DNA of 16,364 bases from contig CALMOI010000301.1 of NCBI GenBank assembly GCA_937871735.1, positions 1-16,364 on the forward strand. The letters are read 5' to 3'. The position numbers and the translations under genes were made by a program. This document shows positions 1 to 7,320 of this stretch, in pieces. Within the stretch, counting starts at the first letter, position 1, and every line of letters starts with the position of its first letter. Under the pieces are notes generated by a model. It had not been told where the DNA came from and searched no databases. It worked only from the letters and a program-made list of their open reading frames with translations. Source of the stretch: an uncultured Comamonadaceae bacterium. GTDB lineage: Bacteria > Pseudomonadota > Gammaproteobacteria > Burkholderiales > Burkholderiaceae_C.

Positions 1-355
1 CTTGGAATATCAGGCCAAGCGCTCGCCTAGCACCCAATCCAGCGCCCAAGCCGCCGCCGATCCGCGCCAGCAAATGGTGTTGCTCTACCCCAAGCCCACT
101 TTGTTCAGCAAGCATGTGTTGGTCGCCTTGACGCCTGCTGGGGCCAAGCTGGGGGCGCTGCTGGAGTCCGACCCCGAGCTGCAAGCCCTGGCGCTGGACT
201 ACGGCTACCGCACCAGCAATCAAGGCGCTTTTGCCCAGCGGGTGCAGGCACAAAAGCTGTCGGTGCCACTGCAACTGGTCGATGTGGTCGATCCGCCCTC
301 GCACGAGGTGCTAGAGCGCATGATTGTCGAAATCGAAAAAAAGTACGCCCAGTGA
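1..355 (+). CDS. C-terminal part of a probable solute-binding-domain protein (5' truncated by window edge)
   Basis: Only the last ~118 codons are present; the frame is open to the left edge, so the TTG at base 2 is not taken as the start. The visible stretch has the feel of the last lobe of a type-2 periplasmic-binding-protein fold: a hydrophobic strand VLLYPKPTLFSKHVLVAL is followed by helices and a segment ALDYGYRTSNQ. A similar strand (PLVLIYPQDGIVSADYPLML) occurs in the lipoprotein encoded at 1683-3374, which suggests the two are related substrate-binding modules. The gene ends 107 bases before the TelA-family gene on the same strand, so it probably belongs to the same cluster. The assignment rests on fold resemblance by eye. 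The N-terminus, any signal peptide and the ligand are unknown. Confidence 0.55.
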   Translation, partial: LEYQAKRSPSTQSSAQAAADPRQQMVLLYPKPTLFSKHVLVALTPAGAKLGALLESDPELQALALDYGYRTSNQGAFAQRVQAQKLSVPLQLVDVVDPPSHEVLERMIVEIEKKYAQ

Positions 356-462
356 TACACCCCATCACCACCGCCCCGTAGACCGCCCCGCCCGGCCCGC
401 TGGCATCCGCTTGTCATACAGGCGTCTTAATCTGGTCACCCACCCGTTCACCAGGAGTTGTC

Positions 463-1683
463 ATGAATGCGTCTGCCGCCCCCGTCACCACCGCCCCGGC
501 TCAGCCTGCCTTTGTGCTGCAAGCACCCGAAGCGGTCGCGCCGCTACCTGCCACCACCGCCCGCGATGCCGTGCCGCTGCCCGAGGCCACCAGCCGCGAG
601 GTCGATGCCCAGGTGCAAACCTTCATCGACAAGCTGCTGACCGAAGACCTGCACAGCGATGCCTTCAAGGCGCGGCTGGACTCGTCGTTTCGGGTGGGCA
701 AAGAAGAAGTGGCCAGCAGCGCGGCCTTCATGACCGGGCGCTTTATGGAGCGCAACTTTGTCGGCATGGAAGATTCCGCCGCCTACAAGGCGATTGCCGA
801 TTTGCGCACGCAACTGGACGACCTCAACCCCGGCAATGACGGCGATTTGCTCAGCGAGCGCAAGCTGCTGGGCTTGATCCCGATGGGCAACAAGCTGCAA
901 GCCTACTTTCGCAAGTACCAAAGCGCCGGGTCGCAGTTGCAAAAAGCCATGACCCAGCTCCACGCCGCACGCGACGACATGCACCGCGACGCGGTCGAGA
1001 TCGAAGCCACCCGTGGCAAGTTGTGGGAGTCCATGCTCAAGCTCAAAGCCGCCATCCGCTTTTGCGAGCAGCTCGACGCCCGTCTGGCTGACCAAGTGGC
1101 CCAGCTCAAGGTCAGCGACCCCGAGCGCGCCCGCGCCTTGGAGCAAGAAGTGCTGTTCTACGCCCGGCAAAACCTGAGCGACCTCTACACCCAGTTGGCC
1201 GTGTCGGTGAACGGTTACCTGTCGCTGGGCGAGCTCAAGAAAACCGCGCGCGAAATGATGAACGGCTGCGACCGCATCGCCACCACCGGCATGAGCGCGC
1301 TGGCCGTGGCGCAAACCGTGGCCCGCGCCACCGGCAACCAGATCAAGGTGATGGACATGCTCAAAGGCGTGTCGGGCACCATCGACACCCTGATCGCCCA
1401 AAGCAGCCAGCAACTGGGCCAACATGTGCAGCGGGTGGGCGAGTTCTCCAGCAACCCGCTGATCGGCGTGGAGCGGCTCAAAGCCAGCTTTGACCAGACC
1501 TTTCAGGCGATGGATGCCATGGACAACTTCCGCTCCCAAGCCATCGACGCGATGGGCCGCAACAACCAGATGATGAAAGAGCAAGTACAGCGCGCCGAGC
1601 AGTACCTGGATCGCTCGCGCAGCGCCCAGGCACGCCAAGCGCTAGCCCAAACCACCGCCATCAGCGGCCCGGTGCAACTGTGA
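463..1683 (+). CDS. TelA-family toxic anion resistance protein
   Basis: This 406-residue protein belongs to the TelA (toxic anion resistance) family, named after plasmid tellurite-resistance proteins and also including Bacillus YaaN. Family marks are the segment LLGLIPMGNKLQAYFRKYQS around residues 135-155, then a long alanine- and glutamine-rich helical body with ALEQEVLFYARQNLSDLYTQ, a helix TTGMSALAVAQTVARA, and a final coiled coil ending near NNQMMKEQVQRAEQYL. It has no signal peptide or membrane segment, so it is probably cytoplasmic or membrane-associated. The first ~45 residues are Ala/Pro-rich and look disordered. The ATG is supported by AGGAG five bases upstream. Its stop overlaps the next gene's start (TGATG), so the two are translationally coupled. 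The biochemical role of the family is not settled; involvement in envelope or anion stress is family knowledge. Confidence 0.9.
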   Translation: MNASAAPVTTAPAQPAFVLQAPEAVAPLPATTARDAVPLPEATSREVDAQVQTFIDKLLTEDLHSDAFKARLDSSFRVGKEEVASSAAFMTGRFMERNFVGMEDSAAYKAIADLRTQLDDLNPGNDGDLLSERKLLGLIPMGNKLQAYFRKYQSAGSQLQKAMTQLHAARDDMHRDAVEIEATRGKLWESMLKLKAAIRFCEQLDARLADQVAQLKVSDPERARALEQEVLFYARQNLSDLYTQLAVSVNGYLSLGELKKTAREMMNGCDRIATTGMSALAVAQTVARATGNQIKVMDMLKGVSGTIDTLIAQSSQQLGQHVQRVGEFSSNPLIGVERLKASFDQTFQAMDAMDNFRSQAIDAMGRNNQMMKEQVQRAEQYLDRSRSAQARQALAQTTAISGPVQL

Positions 1684-3374
1684 TGCGCACCGCCCACGCC
1701 CCCACTCTGCGCGGCGCAGCCACTGGCTGGCGCGGGCTGGCCCTGCTGCTGGTGCTGTGCTTGGCCAGCCTGCTGGGTGCCTGTGGCGACAAAAAACCGC
1801 CCACCACGGCCAACGCGCCCGCTGCGCCAGCAGCGCCAGCCCCATCGACCCAGCCCCTGACCGTGTTGGCGGGCAGCGAGCTCAAAGACCTGGAGCCGCT
1901 GCTGCCCCACATCGAACAGGTCACCGGCCTGCAACTCAAGCTCAGCTACGTCGGCACGCTGGACGGTGTGGAGCGCCTCGCCAACCCCAGCGCCAACGGT
2001 GCTGCCGCTGCCGATACCGCTTGGTTTGCCAGCAACCGCTACGCCTTGCTGACCCCCGGCGTCAAAGAGCGCGTGCTGCAAAGCGAACGCACCATGATTA
2101 CCCCGGTGGTGCTAGGCATCAAGCAAAGCAAAGCGCGCAGCTTGGGCTGGCTGGCCGCCGACGGCAGCAGCCGCGCCGACCTGAGTTGGAAAGACATCGC
2201 CCTGGCCGCCGAACAAGGGCGCTTTAGCTTTGCCATGAGCAGCCCCAGCGCCAGCAACACCGGCTTTGCCGCACTGATGGGCTTGGCCGCCGCGCTGGCG
2301 GGCAAGGGCGACGCGCTGGAGGTGGCCGACATCCGCGCGCCGCAGTTGCGCGCCTTCTTCAAGGCGCAGACGCTGACCGCAGGCTCGTCGGGCTGGCTGG
2401 CCGCAGCCTTTGTCCAAGAGCAAGGCCGCATTGACGGCCTCATCAACTACGGCTCGGTGATTCACGGGCTGAACGCCAGCGGCCAGCTCTCAGAGCCGTT
2501 GGTGCTGATCTACCCGCAAGACGGCATCGTCAGCGCCGACTACCCGCTGATGCTGCTCAACCCCACCCGCCGCGCCGACTACGACAAGCTGCTGGCCTAT
2601 GTGCGCTCGCCCGCCTTCCAGCAGGCCATGACGGCGCAAACCCACCGCAAGCCCATCAACCCCGAAGTGGCCTTTGAGCCCAAGCTCTACCCCAGCAACT
2701 TGGTGGAGCTGCCCTTTCCGGCCCGGCTGCAAGTGGTGGACGCCATTTTGGAAGCCTACGACAACAGCCTGCGCCGCCCGGCGGACTCCACCTTTGTGCT
2801 GGACATTTCTGGCTCAATGGGCGGCGAGCGCATCGCCCAGCTCAAGACCGCGCTCACCGGCCTGACCGGGCTGGACACCAGCCTGTCGGGCCGCTACAGC
2901 CGTCTGCGCGAACGCGAACACCTGAGCATGGTGGCTTTTGACAACCAAGTACGGCCAGCGGTGCAGTTCCAGTTCGACCCGGCCCAGCGCGCAGCCGCCG
3001 AAACCCAGGTGCGCAACTACATCGCCAGCCTGCAAGCGCAAGGCGGCACCGCCCTCTACAGCGCCGCCCAAGCCGCCTACCAGCAAGCGGCGGCGCGGCG
3101 GGCGCAGGATGGCGGGCGCGATGGTGGCCGTTACTACTCGCTGGTGCTGCTGACCGACGGGCAAAACAACAACGGCTTGGATGCCGCGCAGTTCACCCAG
3201 TGGTACCAGTCGCTGCCGCCCGCGCAGCAAGGCATCCGCATCTTTGCCGTGCAGTTTGGCGAGGCCCGCGCCGACGAACTCGAAGCCCTGGCCCGCCTGA
3301 CCGGGGGCCGCGTCTTCAACGCCACCCGCACCCCGCTGGCCCAGGTGTTCAAAGAGATTCGGGGCTATCAATGA
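1683..3374 (+). CDS. Lipoprotein with solute-binding-like domain fused to a von Willebrand factor A domain
   Basis: This 563-residue protein starts with a lipoprotein signal (hydrophobic residues 18-33, lipobox LGAC, Cys34), so it should be anchored in the envelope and face the periplasm. Residues ~50-350 resemble a type-2 periplasmic-binding fold (LTVLAGSELKDLEPLLP at the start; a serine/asparagine loop SSPSASNTGF in the middle). Residues ~368-555 form a vWA domain with a complete metal-binding MIDAS: DISGS at 374-378, Thr in GGTALY near 456, and Asp492 in LLTDGQ. The ATG at 1683 is preferred over the GTG at 1680 because it gives the usual TGATG overlap with the TelA stop. vWA domains with intact MIDAS bind protein partners through Mg2+, so this may be a ligand-sensing scaffold working with TelA; that role is inference. 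Confidence 0.85.
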   Translation: MRTAHAPTLRGAATGWRGLALLLVLCLASLLGACGDKKPPTTANAPAAPAAPAPSTQPLTVLAGSELKDLEPLLPHIEQVTGLQLKLSYVGTLDGVERLANPSANGAAAADTAWFASNRYALLTPGVKERVLQSERTMITPVVLGIKQSKARSLGWLAADGSSRADLSWKDIALAAEQGRFSFAMSSPSASNTGFAALMGLAAALAGKGDALEVADIRAPQLRAFFKAQTLTAGSSGWLAAAFVQEQGRIDGLINYGSVIHGLNASGQLSEPLVLIYPQDGIVSADYPLMLLNPTRRADYDKLLAYVRSPAFQQAMTAQTHRKPINPEVAFEPKLYPSNLVELPFPARLQVVDAILEAYDNSLRRPADSTFVLDISGSMGGERIAQLKTALTGLTGLDTSLSGRYSRLREREHLSMVAFDNQVRPAVQFQFDPAQRAAAETQVRNYIASLQAQGGTALYSAAQAAYQQAAARRAQDGGRDGGRYYSLVLLTDGQNNNGLDAAQFTQWYQSLPPAQQGIRIFAVQFGEARADELEALARLTGGRVFNATRTPLAQVFKEIRGYQ

Positions 3375-3409
3375 AGCCAAGCTGCCCCCTGCGCTGCCGC
3401 ATCCCATGA
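3371..3409 (+). other. Mini-ORF bridging two genes through double ATGA overlaps
   Basis: A 13-codon frame (MKPSCPLRCRIP, then TGA) starts at an ATGA shared with the stop of the vWA lipoprotein gene. It ends in an ATGA shared with the start of the next gene at 3406. No Shine-Dalgarno sequence precedes 3406, so ribosomes finishing the upstream gene could read this mini-ORF and reinitiate downstream. The arrangement is directly visible; its use for translational coupling is inference. Confidence 0.4.
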
Positions 3410-4035
3410 CCCGCGCCCACACCCTGCTGCTGTACCTGTACAGCACCCGCCACATCGTCGGCAGCCTGCTGGCACTGCTGGGCTTGGGCGCGTACTTTGG
3501 CGGCTTGATCGATCAATGGTGGCTGCCCATTTGCATGGCCCTGTACGCCGCTGGGGCGCTGGCCGTGCCCAGCCCCACGCTGATCGACCCGGCGCTGTAC
3601 CAGCAGTACGACAGCCAGCGTCTGGCCGAGGGCGTGCAGCAGCTCATCGCCCAGTGCCAGCAGCAACTGCCGCCCGAGGCGCTGAGCGTGCTGCGCGCCA
3701 TCCCGCCCGTGCTGGAGCCGCTGCTACCGCGCCTGAGCGGGGCCGACGGCAGCCCGCTGCTGCCCCCGGCGCAAATCCAAACCGTGGTCGGAGCCCTGAC
3801 CCGCGACCTGCCCGAAACCATAGCGGGCTACCTGCGCCTGCCGCCCGCCTTTGCCCGGCACCACCGTTTGGACAATGGCCGCACCGCCAGCGAACTGCTG
3901 GTGGCGCAACTGAACTTGCTGCGCGAGCAGTTAGAACGCATCGCCACCGCCGCCTTTGCCGACGATGCGCAGGCCCTGGTCAGCAACGGCCAGTACCTGC
4001 AAGAAAAATTCCACGCGCCCACCTACCTGAGCTGA
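3406..4035 (+). CDS. Small membrane protein resembling XpaC
   Basis: This 209-residue protein begins with two hydrophobic helices (about residues 14-34 and 38-55, including IVGSLLALLGLGAYFGGLI). They are followed by a soluble, mostly helical domain of ~150 residues. That domain has a leucine-rich helical end (LLVAQLNLLREQLERIA) and closes in NGQYLQEKF. Two N-terminal helices plus a helical cytoplasmic domain is the layout of XpaC (5-bromo-4-chloroindolyl phosphate hydrolysis family), which sits beside the TelA homologue YaaN in Bacillus. The shared neighbourhood supports that comparison, but sequence similarity by eye is weak. The ATG at 3406 overlaps the mini-ORF stop and lacks a clear ribosome-binding site. 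The gene is the last of the plus-strand cluster and converges on the operon ending at 4073. No convincing intrinsic terminator is seen in the 37-base gap. Confidence 0.6.
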   Translation: MTRAHTLLLYLYSTRHIVGSLLALLGLGAYFGGLIDQWWLPICMALYAAGALAVPSPTLIDPALYQQYDSQRLAEGVQQLIAQCQQQLPPEALSVLRAIPPVLEPLLPRLSGADGSPLLPPAQIQTVVGALTRDLPETIAGYLRLPPAFARHHRLDNGRTASELLVAQLNLLREQLERIATAAFADDAQALVSNGQYLQEKFHAPTYLS

Positions 4036-4072
4036 TGGCTTTCTGAAGTCGTGGGTGCAGCAGACCAGCTGT

Positions 4073-4594
4073 CTACAACGGCTGCTTGCGTCTTTGTCGC
4101 ACACCCCGGACGTGCATCCACAGCCCCGGAACCAGCATCAGACCGATGACCCAATGCAGCAAGCTGGCGGTGGCATGGGTGTCATCCAAGCCGTAGTACA
4201 GCAGCAAGGCACTGACCAGCAAAGCCGTGCAGGCCATCACCAGCGAGCTGCCGCTAACGCGGTGGCGTTGCAACCGCCAGCTCTGGGGGATATGAACTGT
4301 GCCCAGCGATCCCAAAACCAGCAGGAAAACATAGGCCAGCACGCCATGCAGTTTCAGCACGCTGGCAGCCCAAGGGTGAGGCGTCACGCCCAATTCGCTG
4401 GTCTGGGTCATCAGATCGTGTAGCACCAGCCACAGCACCCCACTGAACCACAACCCACCCACAGTGGCATATACGGCAAGTCGTTGCCAGGGTTGCGGGC
4501 GCAGGCCGACCGGGGTCAGGCGTGCCGGGTGGTGGGGGCGCGGACTGGGTTGAGCAGGACGAGCAGGGGCGTGTCGGTTCAAGGGCGGTGTCAC
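4073..4594 (-). CDS. Four-helix membrane protein, probable b-type cytochrome (DUF4405/cytochrome b561-like)
   Basis: With a GTG start two bases after the apbE stop (TGA-A-GTG), the product is 173 residues. A proline/histidine-rich N-terminus of ~35 residues precedes four predicted membrane helices at about 39-59, 79-101, 114-134 and 143-163. Histidines lie where haem ligands would be expected: His83 and His101 bracket helix 2, and His147 and His161 bracket helix 4; His59 and His140 are further candidates. This layout fits a small dihaem cytochrome b that takes electrons from the quinone pool or passes them to a periplasmic partner. An upstream in-frame ATG at 4645 would add 17 residues and overlap apbE, and no ribosome-binding site decides between them. 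It is the last gene of the operon. The family name is tentative; the membrane topology and histidine pattern are directly visible. Confidence 0.65.
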   Translation of the reverse strand: MTPPLNRHAPARPAQPSPRPHHPARLTPVGLRPQPWQRLAVYATVGGLWFSGVLWLVLHDLMTQTSELGVTPHPWAASVLKLHGVLAYVFLLVLGSLGTVHIPQSWRLQRHRVSGSSLVMACTALLVSALLLYYGLDDTHATASLLHWVIGLMLVPGLWMHVRGVRQRRKQPL

Positions 4595-4595
4595 T

Positions 4596-5450
4596 TCAAA
4601 GGTAGAGGCTGTGGCCGGATGCGTACCACAGCCAAGCGCTGGCATGGTAATGCGCCAACAGGGGCTGTGCATGTTGCGGGTCAAGACAAACAACTTTGGT
4701 CAAGGCATCGGCGACGGCGCAACTGGGGGCCATCACCGTGACGGACATGGGCCGCTGCGTCGCCTGCATCTGGCCGGACTGCGCCACCAAATGCTCCCAA
4801 GTGTGTCGCCCCGTGAGCGCCCAGGCACTGGTGGCACAGGCCAAGTCGGCGATCTCGGCCAGCGGCCTCAGTTGAGTCGGGCGACGAGGGTCGCGCACCG
4901 AGATGGACTGCGTGCGCGCGCCCAAGACACGCAGGTCACCGCCCGCGTTGACTTGCCCGCCCGTCACGCCTGCGCGTTGCAATGCGTCCACGGCGGCATC
5001 AACGGCGTAGCCTTTAGCGATGCCGCCCAGGTCGATCCAAGCGGTTTGGCGCACGCACACGCGGGCGTCTGGCAGCAGCTCAATGGCCGCGCTGAGTGTC
5101 AGTGAAGCGGCCTCGGGCAGGGCGTCGTCCGGGTGAGGCAGCAGCTTGCGGCGCACCAATTCACCCGCGCAACAAACATTGAACGCCCCTTCACTGGCCT
5201 GTTCCAGCGCCAGCGCCAAGGTGAGTACGGCGTGGGTGTCCGGGCTGACGTGCAGCACGGTGCCCGCCGGGGCAGCGGCCAGCCGCCGCAAGTCGCTGTC
5301 GGCAGCATGAAAGCTCATGCTCGTTTGGATGTGGGCGATGCGCGCAAAAGCCTGTTCAATGGCAGGCTGGGCCACGTCTGGGGTGGCGTCGGCCTCAATA
5401 CTGACCAAGGTGCCCAGCAGGGGCCGCACTTGACGGCAGCTTGCGCTCAT
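4596..5450 (-). CDS. apbE: FAD:protein FMN transferase (ApbE family), lacking a signal peptide
   Basis: ApbE enzymes split FAD and attach FMN covalently to Ser/Thr of target flavoproteins, using Mg2+. This 284-residue protein shows the family pattern: LLGT at 11-14, MSFHAADSDLRRL at 45-57, IDLGGIAKGYAVD at 139-151, VNAGGD at 167-172, and a C-terminal ADALTK at 248-253. The usual 'TSG...HIIDP' stretch is degenerate (ATSAWALTGRHTWEHLVAQ), so the enzyme is divergent. Most ApbE proteins are exported lipoproteins of ~340 residues; this one begins directly at the catalytic core. An in-frame TAG at 5459-5457 rules out an N-terminal extension. It follows the FMN-binding gene by six bases in the same frame, and that protein is its obvious substrate. 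The compartment mismatch is discussed under findings. Confidence 0.9.
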   Translation of the reverse strand: MSASCRQVRPLLGTLVSIEADATPDVAQPAIEQAFARIAHIQTSMSFHAADSDLRRLAAAPAGTVLHVSPDTHAVLTLALALEQASEGAFNVCCAGELVRRKLLPHPDDALPEAASLTLSAAIELLPDARVCVRQTAWIDLGGIAKGYAVDAAVDALQRAGVTGGQVNAGGDLRVLGARTQSISVRDPRRPTQLRPLAEIADLACATSAWALTGRHTWEHLVAQSGQMQATQRPMSVTVMAPSCAVADALTKVVCLDPQHAQPLLAHYHASAWLWYASGHSLYL

Positions 5451-5456
5451 GGCCGC

Positions 5457-6005
5457 CTACAACCGCTTGCTGGTGCGCAGACGCTCGAACAAAACGACCA
5501 AGCGGCGGATGCCATCGGTCACGTGGGTGCAGCTCAGGGTCGCGCCGCTGATGTTGGCAATGTCTTCACCCACGCTGAGTTTGGCGTCCGAACCTTTGCC
5601 AACGAATTGCTTGCGCCACGCGGGCAGCTTGATTTCGTAGCCGTGGCTTTCGCGGTAGTTGAGGATTTCGACATGGCGGATGTGCCCGTCCAGACCCAGA
5701 GCCACGGCGTAGTCAATCAACTCGAACTTGCCCACCACGCTGTCCGTCACGATGGCCCCCAGCGCTTGGTCGCCCTTGAGCGCAATCAACATGCGCCATG
5801 TGGTGCTGCGCGCCGCGCCGCCCACCGCAGCCAAGGCGCGGACATCGTCAGGCGTCGCCTGCACCAGTTGCTCGCGAAACGAGGTGGCGTCAGGAAAGCC
5901 TCGGCGCGCCGCCTCTTCCAGCGTGGCAAAGGGGGCGGCTTGCACCACGGCGGGCACGCTCAGGGCCAGCCCCGAAGCGGCGGTGATCCAGCGCAGCCGA
6001 GCCAT
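5457..6005 (-). CDS. Exported FMN-binding domain protein, probable ApbE substrate
   Basis: This 182-residue protein starts with a Sec-type signal peptide (Arg3 and Arg5, hydrophobic core, likely cleavage in VQA-AP near residue 23). It ends with an FMN-binding domain carrying NISGATLS (151-158). In NqrC/RnfG-type proteins the Thr of SGAT carries FMN through a phosphoester bond made by ApbE, so Thr156 is the likely attachment site. The aspartate usually two residues before the Ser-Gly is absent (Ala150); Asp148 is close by. The middle contains GKFELIDYAVALGLDGHI and the motif YRESHGYEI, typical of small periplasmic FMN_bind proteins. Its ATG overlaps the porin stop (TGATG), and apbE follows immediately. 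It probably shuttles electrons in the periplasm between a membrane donor and a terminal partner; donor and acceptor are inferred only from the operon. Confidence 0.88.
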   Translation of the reverse strand: MARLRWITAASGLALSVPAVVQAAPFATLEEAARRGFPDATSFREQLVQATPDDVRALAAVGGAARSTTWRMLIALKGDQALGAIVTDSVVGKFELIDYAVALGLDGHIRHVEILNYRESHGYEIKLPAWRKQFVGKGSDAKLSVGEDIANISGATLSCTHVTDGIRRLVVLFERLRTSKRL

Positions 6006-7279
6006 CAGAAGGTGTACCCAATGCCCAGATTGAGCCGATTGTTGCCACTGTTGAGCTTGAAGCGCTGCAAGTCAGCCTTGAGCACCACATTGGGGTTGAG
6101 GTAGAAGTTTGCGCCCACGGTGGTCACGGCTTCGGTGCCAGGTTGATCCAGATTGAGGGCGGCGCTCACGCCCTCGAAACTACGGGCGGTGTTGTAGCGT
6201 TCGTAGCGGGCAAACGGAGCCAAGGTGTAACCGTGGCCGATTTGCCAGCGGTAGGCCGCTTGCACGTAGCTGCCATCAAAAGCCTTCGGGATCAAATAGG
6301 GTGAACCGACGCTGGCTTGGTTGAGCGTGCTGGTTTGGCTGATGCTGCCGCGTGCGTACAGCGCCGTCAGATCCCAGCGACCCGGCGTCCATTTGACGTG
6401 TGCGTCCCACACCGTGATGTGGGGCTTGGCTGTGGCCGAGCTCGATTGCGATGCGCCACCGCTGAACGCCGAAGCGCCCACGCGCAGGCCGGGACTACCG
6501 CGCCAGTCGACATTGCCAAGCGCCGGCGGGTCATGGGCCTTGGCGAGCTGCAACTCTTGGTGGATGGAGCCTAGGGGCGATTCACGGGTTTCGCTAGAGC
6601 TGGCATCCCAGGCGCTGATGTCAAAGCCGGTGCTCATGCCCGCGCTCCACGAGATGCCGTTGTCGTGCTCGCCAAAGACCTGCACGCCGCCTTCGCGCCA
6701 AGTGGAGGGAATGATGGCGGTCTCGATGAAGTTGCGCTCCACGCCGTAATAGGCCGTGGGTTCGTGGTTGGTGTTGAGCAAGCCGATGGGCATCAAAATC
6801 AGGCCGCCGCGCACGCCGTAGGTGTCGTTCAACTGGTGTTCGATGTAGAGCTGCTCGACTTCCACCTCGCCTTGGTCATCAGCCGAAGCGATGCTGTGCT
6901 CCACCTCAAGCTCTGAGACCAGCTTGGTTTTTTCATCAAATCGGTGTTGGAGCCCGATCACGAAGCGGCGCACATCCGCCTTGGCCTGCGAGTGGTCTTT
7001 GGGACGGCTGTAGTTGATTTCGCCGTAGGACGACAGCACGGTAGCTGGCGCAGTGGGAGCCGTGGCGGTGGGTTGCGCCATAGCTTGGGTTTGCTGCTGG
7101 GTGACTTGGACTTGCTTGAGTTCGGCTTTCAGGCGCTCTAGCTCTTGGGTCAGGCTTTCAACGCGCTGCAAGAGCTGGTCTTGAATGGGCGTGGTCTGCG
7201 CGTGGGCCATAGAGGCGCTGCAAGCCAACGCGATGAGCGTCAGGCGCGACGGAAAGCGGATGCGTGAAGGGTGCGACAT
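6005..7279 (-). CDS. Outer-membrane porin with N-terminal coiled coil
   Basis: The 424-residue product has a signal peptide ending in AHA (residues 25-27). Next comes a heptad-like coiled-coil stretch (about 33-60, LLQRVESLTQELERLKAEL) and a Thr/Pro/Ala-rich linker. The barrel of ~340 residues is rich in alternating strands and finishes with LGIGYTF, whose terminal Phe is the usual outer-membrane assembly signal. The coiled-coil-then-barrel layout resembles the OprO/OprP-like and 'porin' families seen beside electron-transfer or metal-uptake genes. The start at 7279 is preferred over 7324 and 7297 because GAGG lies seven bases before it (TGAGGATCACCATG). The gene begins 41 bases after the cytochrome gene and overlaps the FMN-binding gene by one base. 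The substrate cannot be read from sequence; Fur control of the operon suggests a metal or metal complex. Confidence 0.85.
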   Translation of the reverse strand: MSHPSRIRFPSRLTLIALACSASMAHAQTTPIQDQLLQRVESLTQELERLKAELKQVQVTQQQTQAMAQPTATAPTAPATVLSSYGEINYSRPKDHSQAKADVRRFVIGLQHRFDEKTKLVSELEVEHSIASADDQGEVEVEQLYIEHQLNDTYGVRGGLILMPIGLLNTNHEPTAYYGVERNFIETAIIPSTWREGGVQVFGEHDNGISWSAGMSTGFDISAWDASSSETRESPLGSIHQELQLAKAHDPPALGNVDWRGSPGLRVGASAFSGGASQSSSATAKPHITVWDAHVKWTPGRWDLTALYARGSISQTSTLNQASVGSPYLIPKAFDGSYVQAAYRWQIGHGYTLAPFARYERYNTARSFEGVSAALNLDQPGTEAVTTVGANFYLNPNVVLKADLQRFKLNSGNNRLNLGIGYTF

Positions 7280-7320
7280 GGTGATCCTCAAAGTCATGAA
7301 AAGGCGGGGGGCTGGCAGGC

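Noticed and set aside
412..436. TTGTCA and TAATCT as a promoter for the TelA gene
   Set aside because: The spacer is only about 11 bases, too short for a sigma70 promoter.
544..1638. Long minus-strand open frame opposite the TelA-family gene
   Set aside because: It is a composition shadow: rich in His, Gly, Ala and Val with no domain, lying opposite a clear family member.
4036..4080. Small near-palindrome AGACCAGCTGTCT between convergent genes as a terminator
   Set aside because: The stem is too short and no T-run follows on either strand.
5133..6104. 323-codon plus-strand open frame across apbE and the FMN-binding gene
   Set aside because: It lies opposite two well-supported genes, has low-complexity composition and no recognisable motif.
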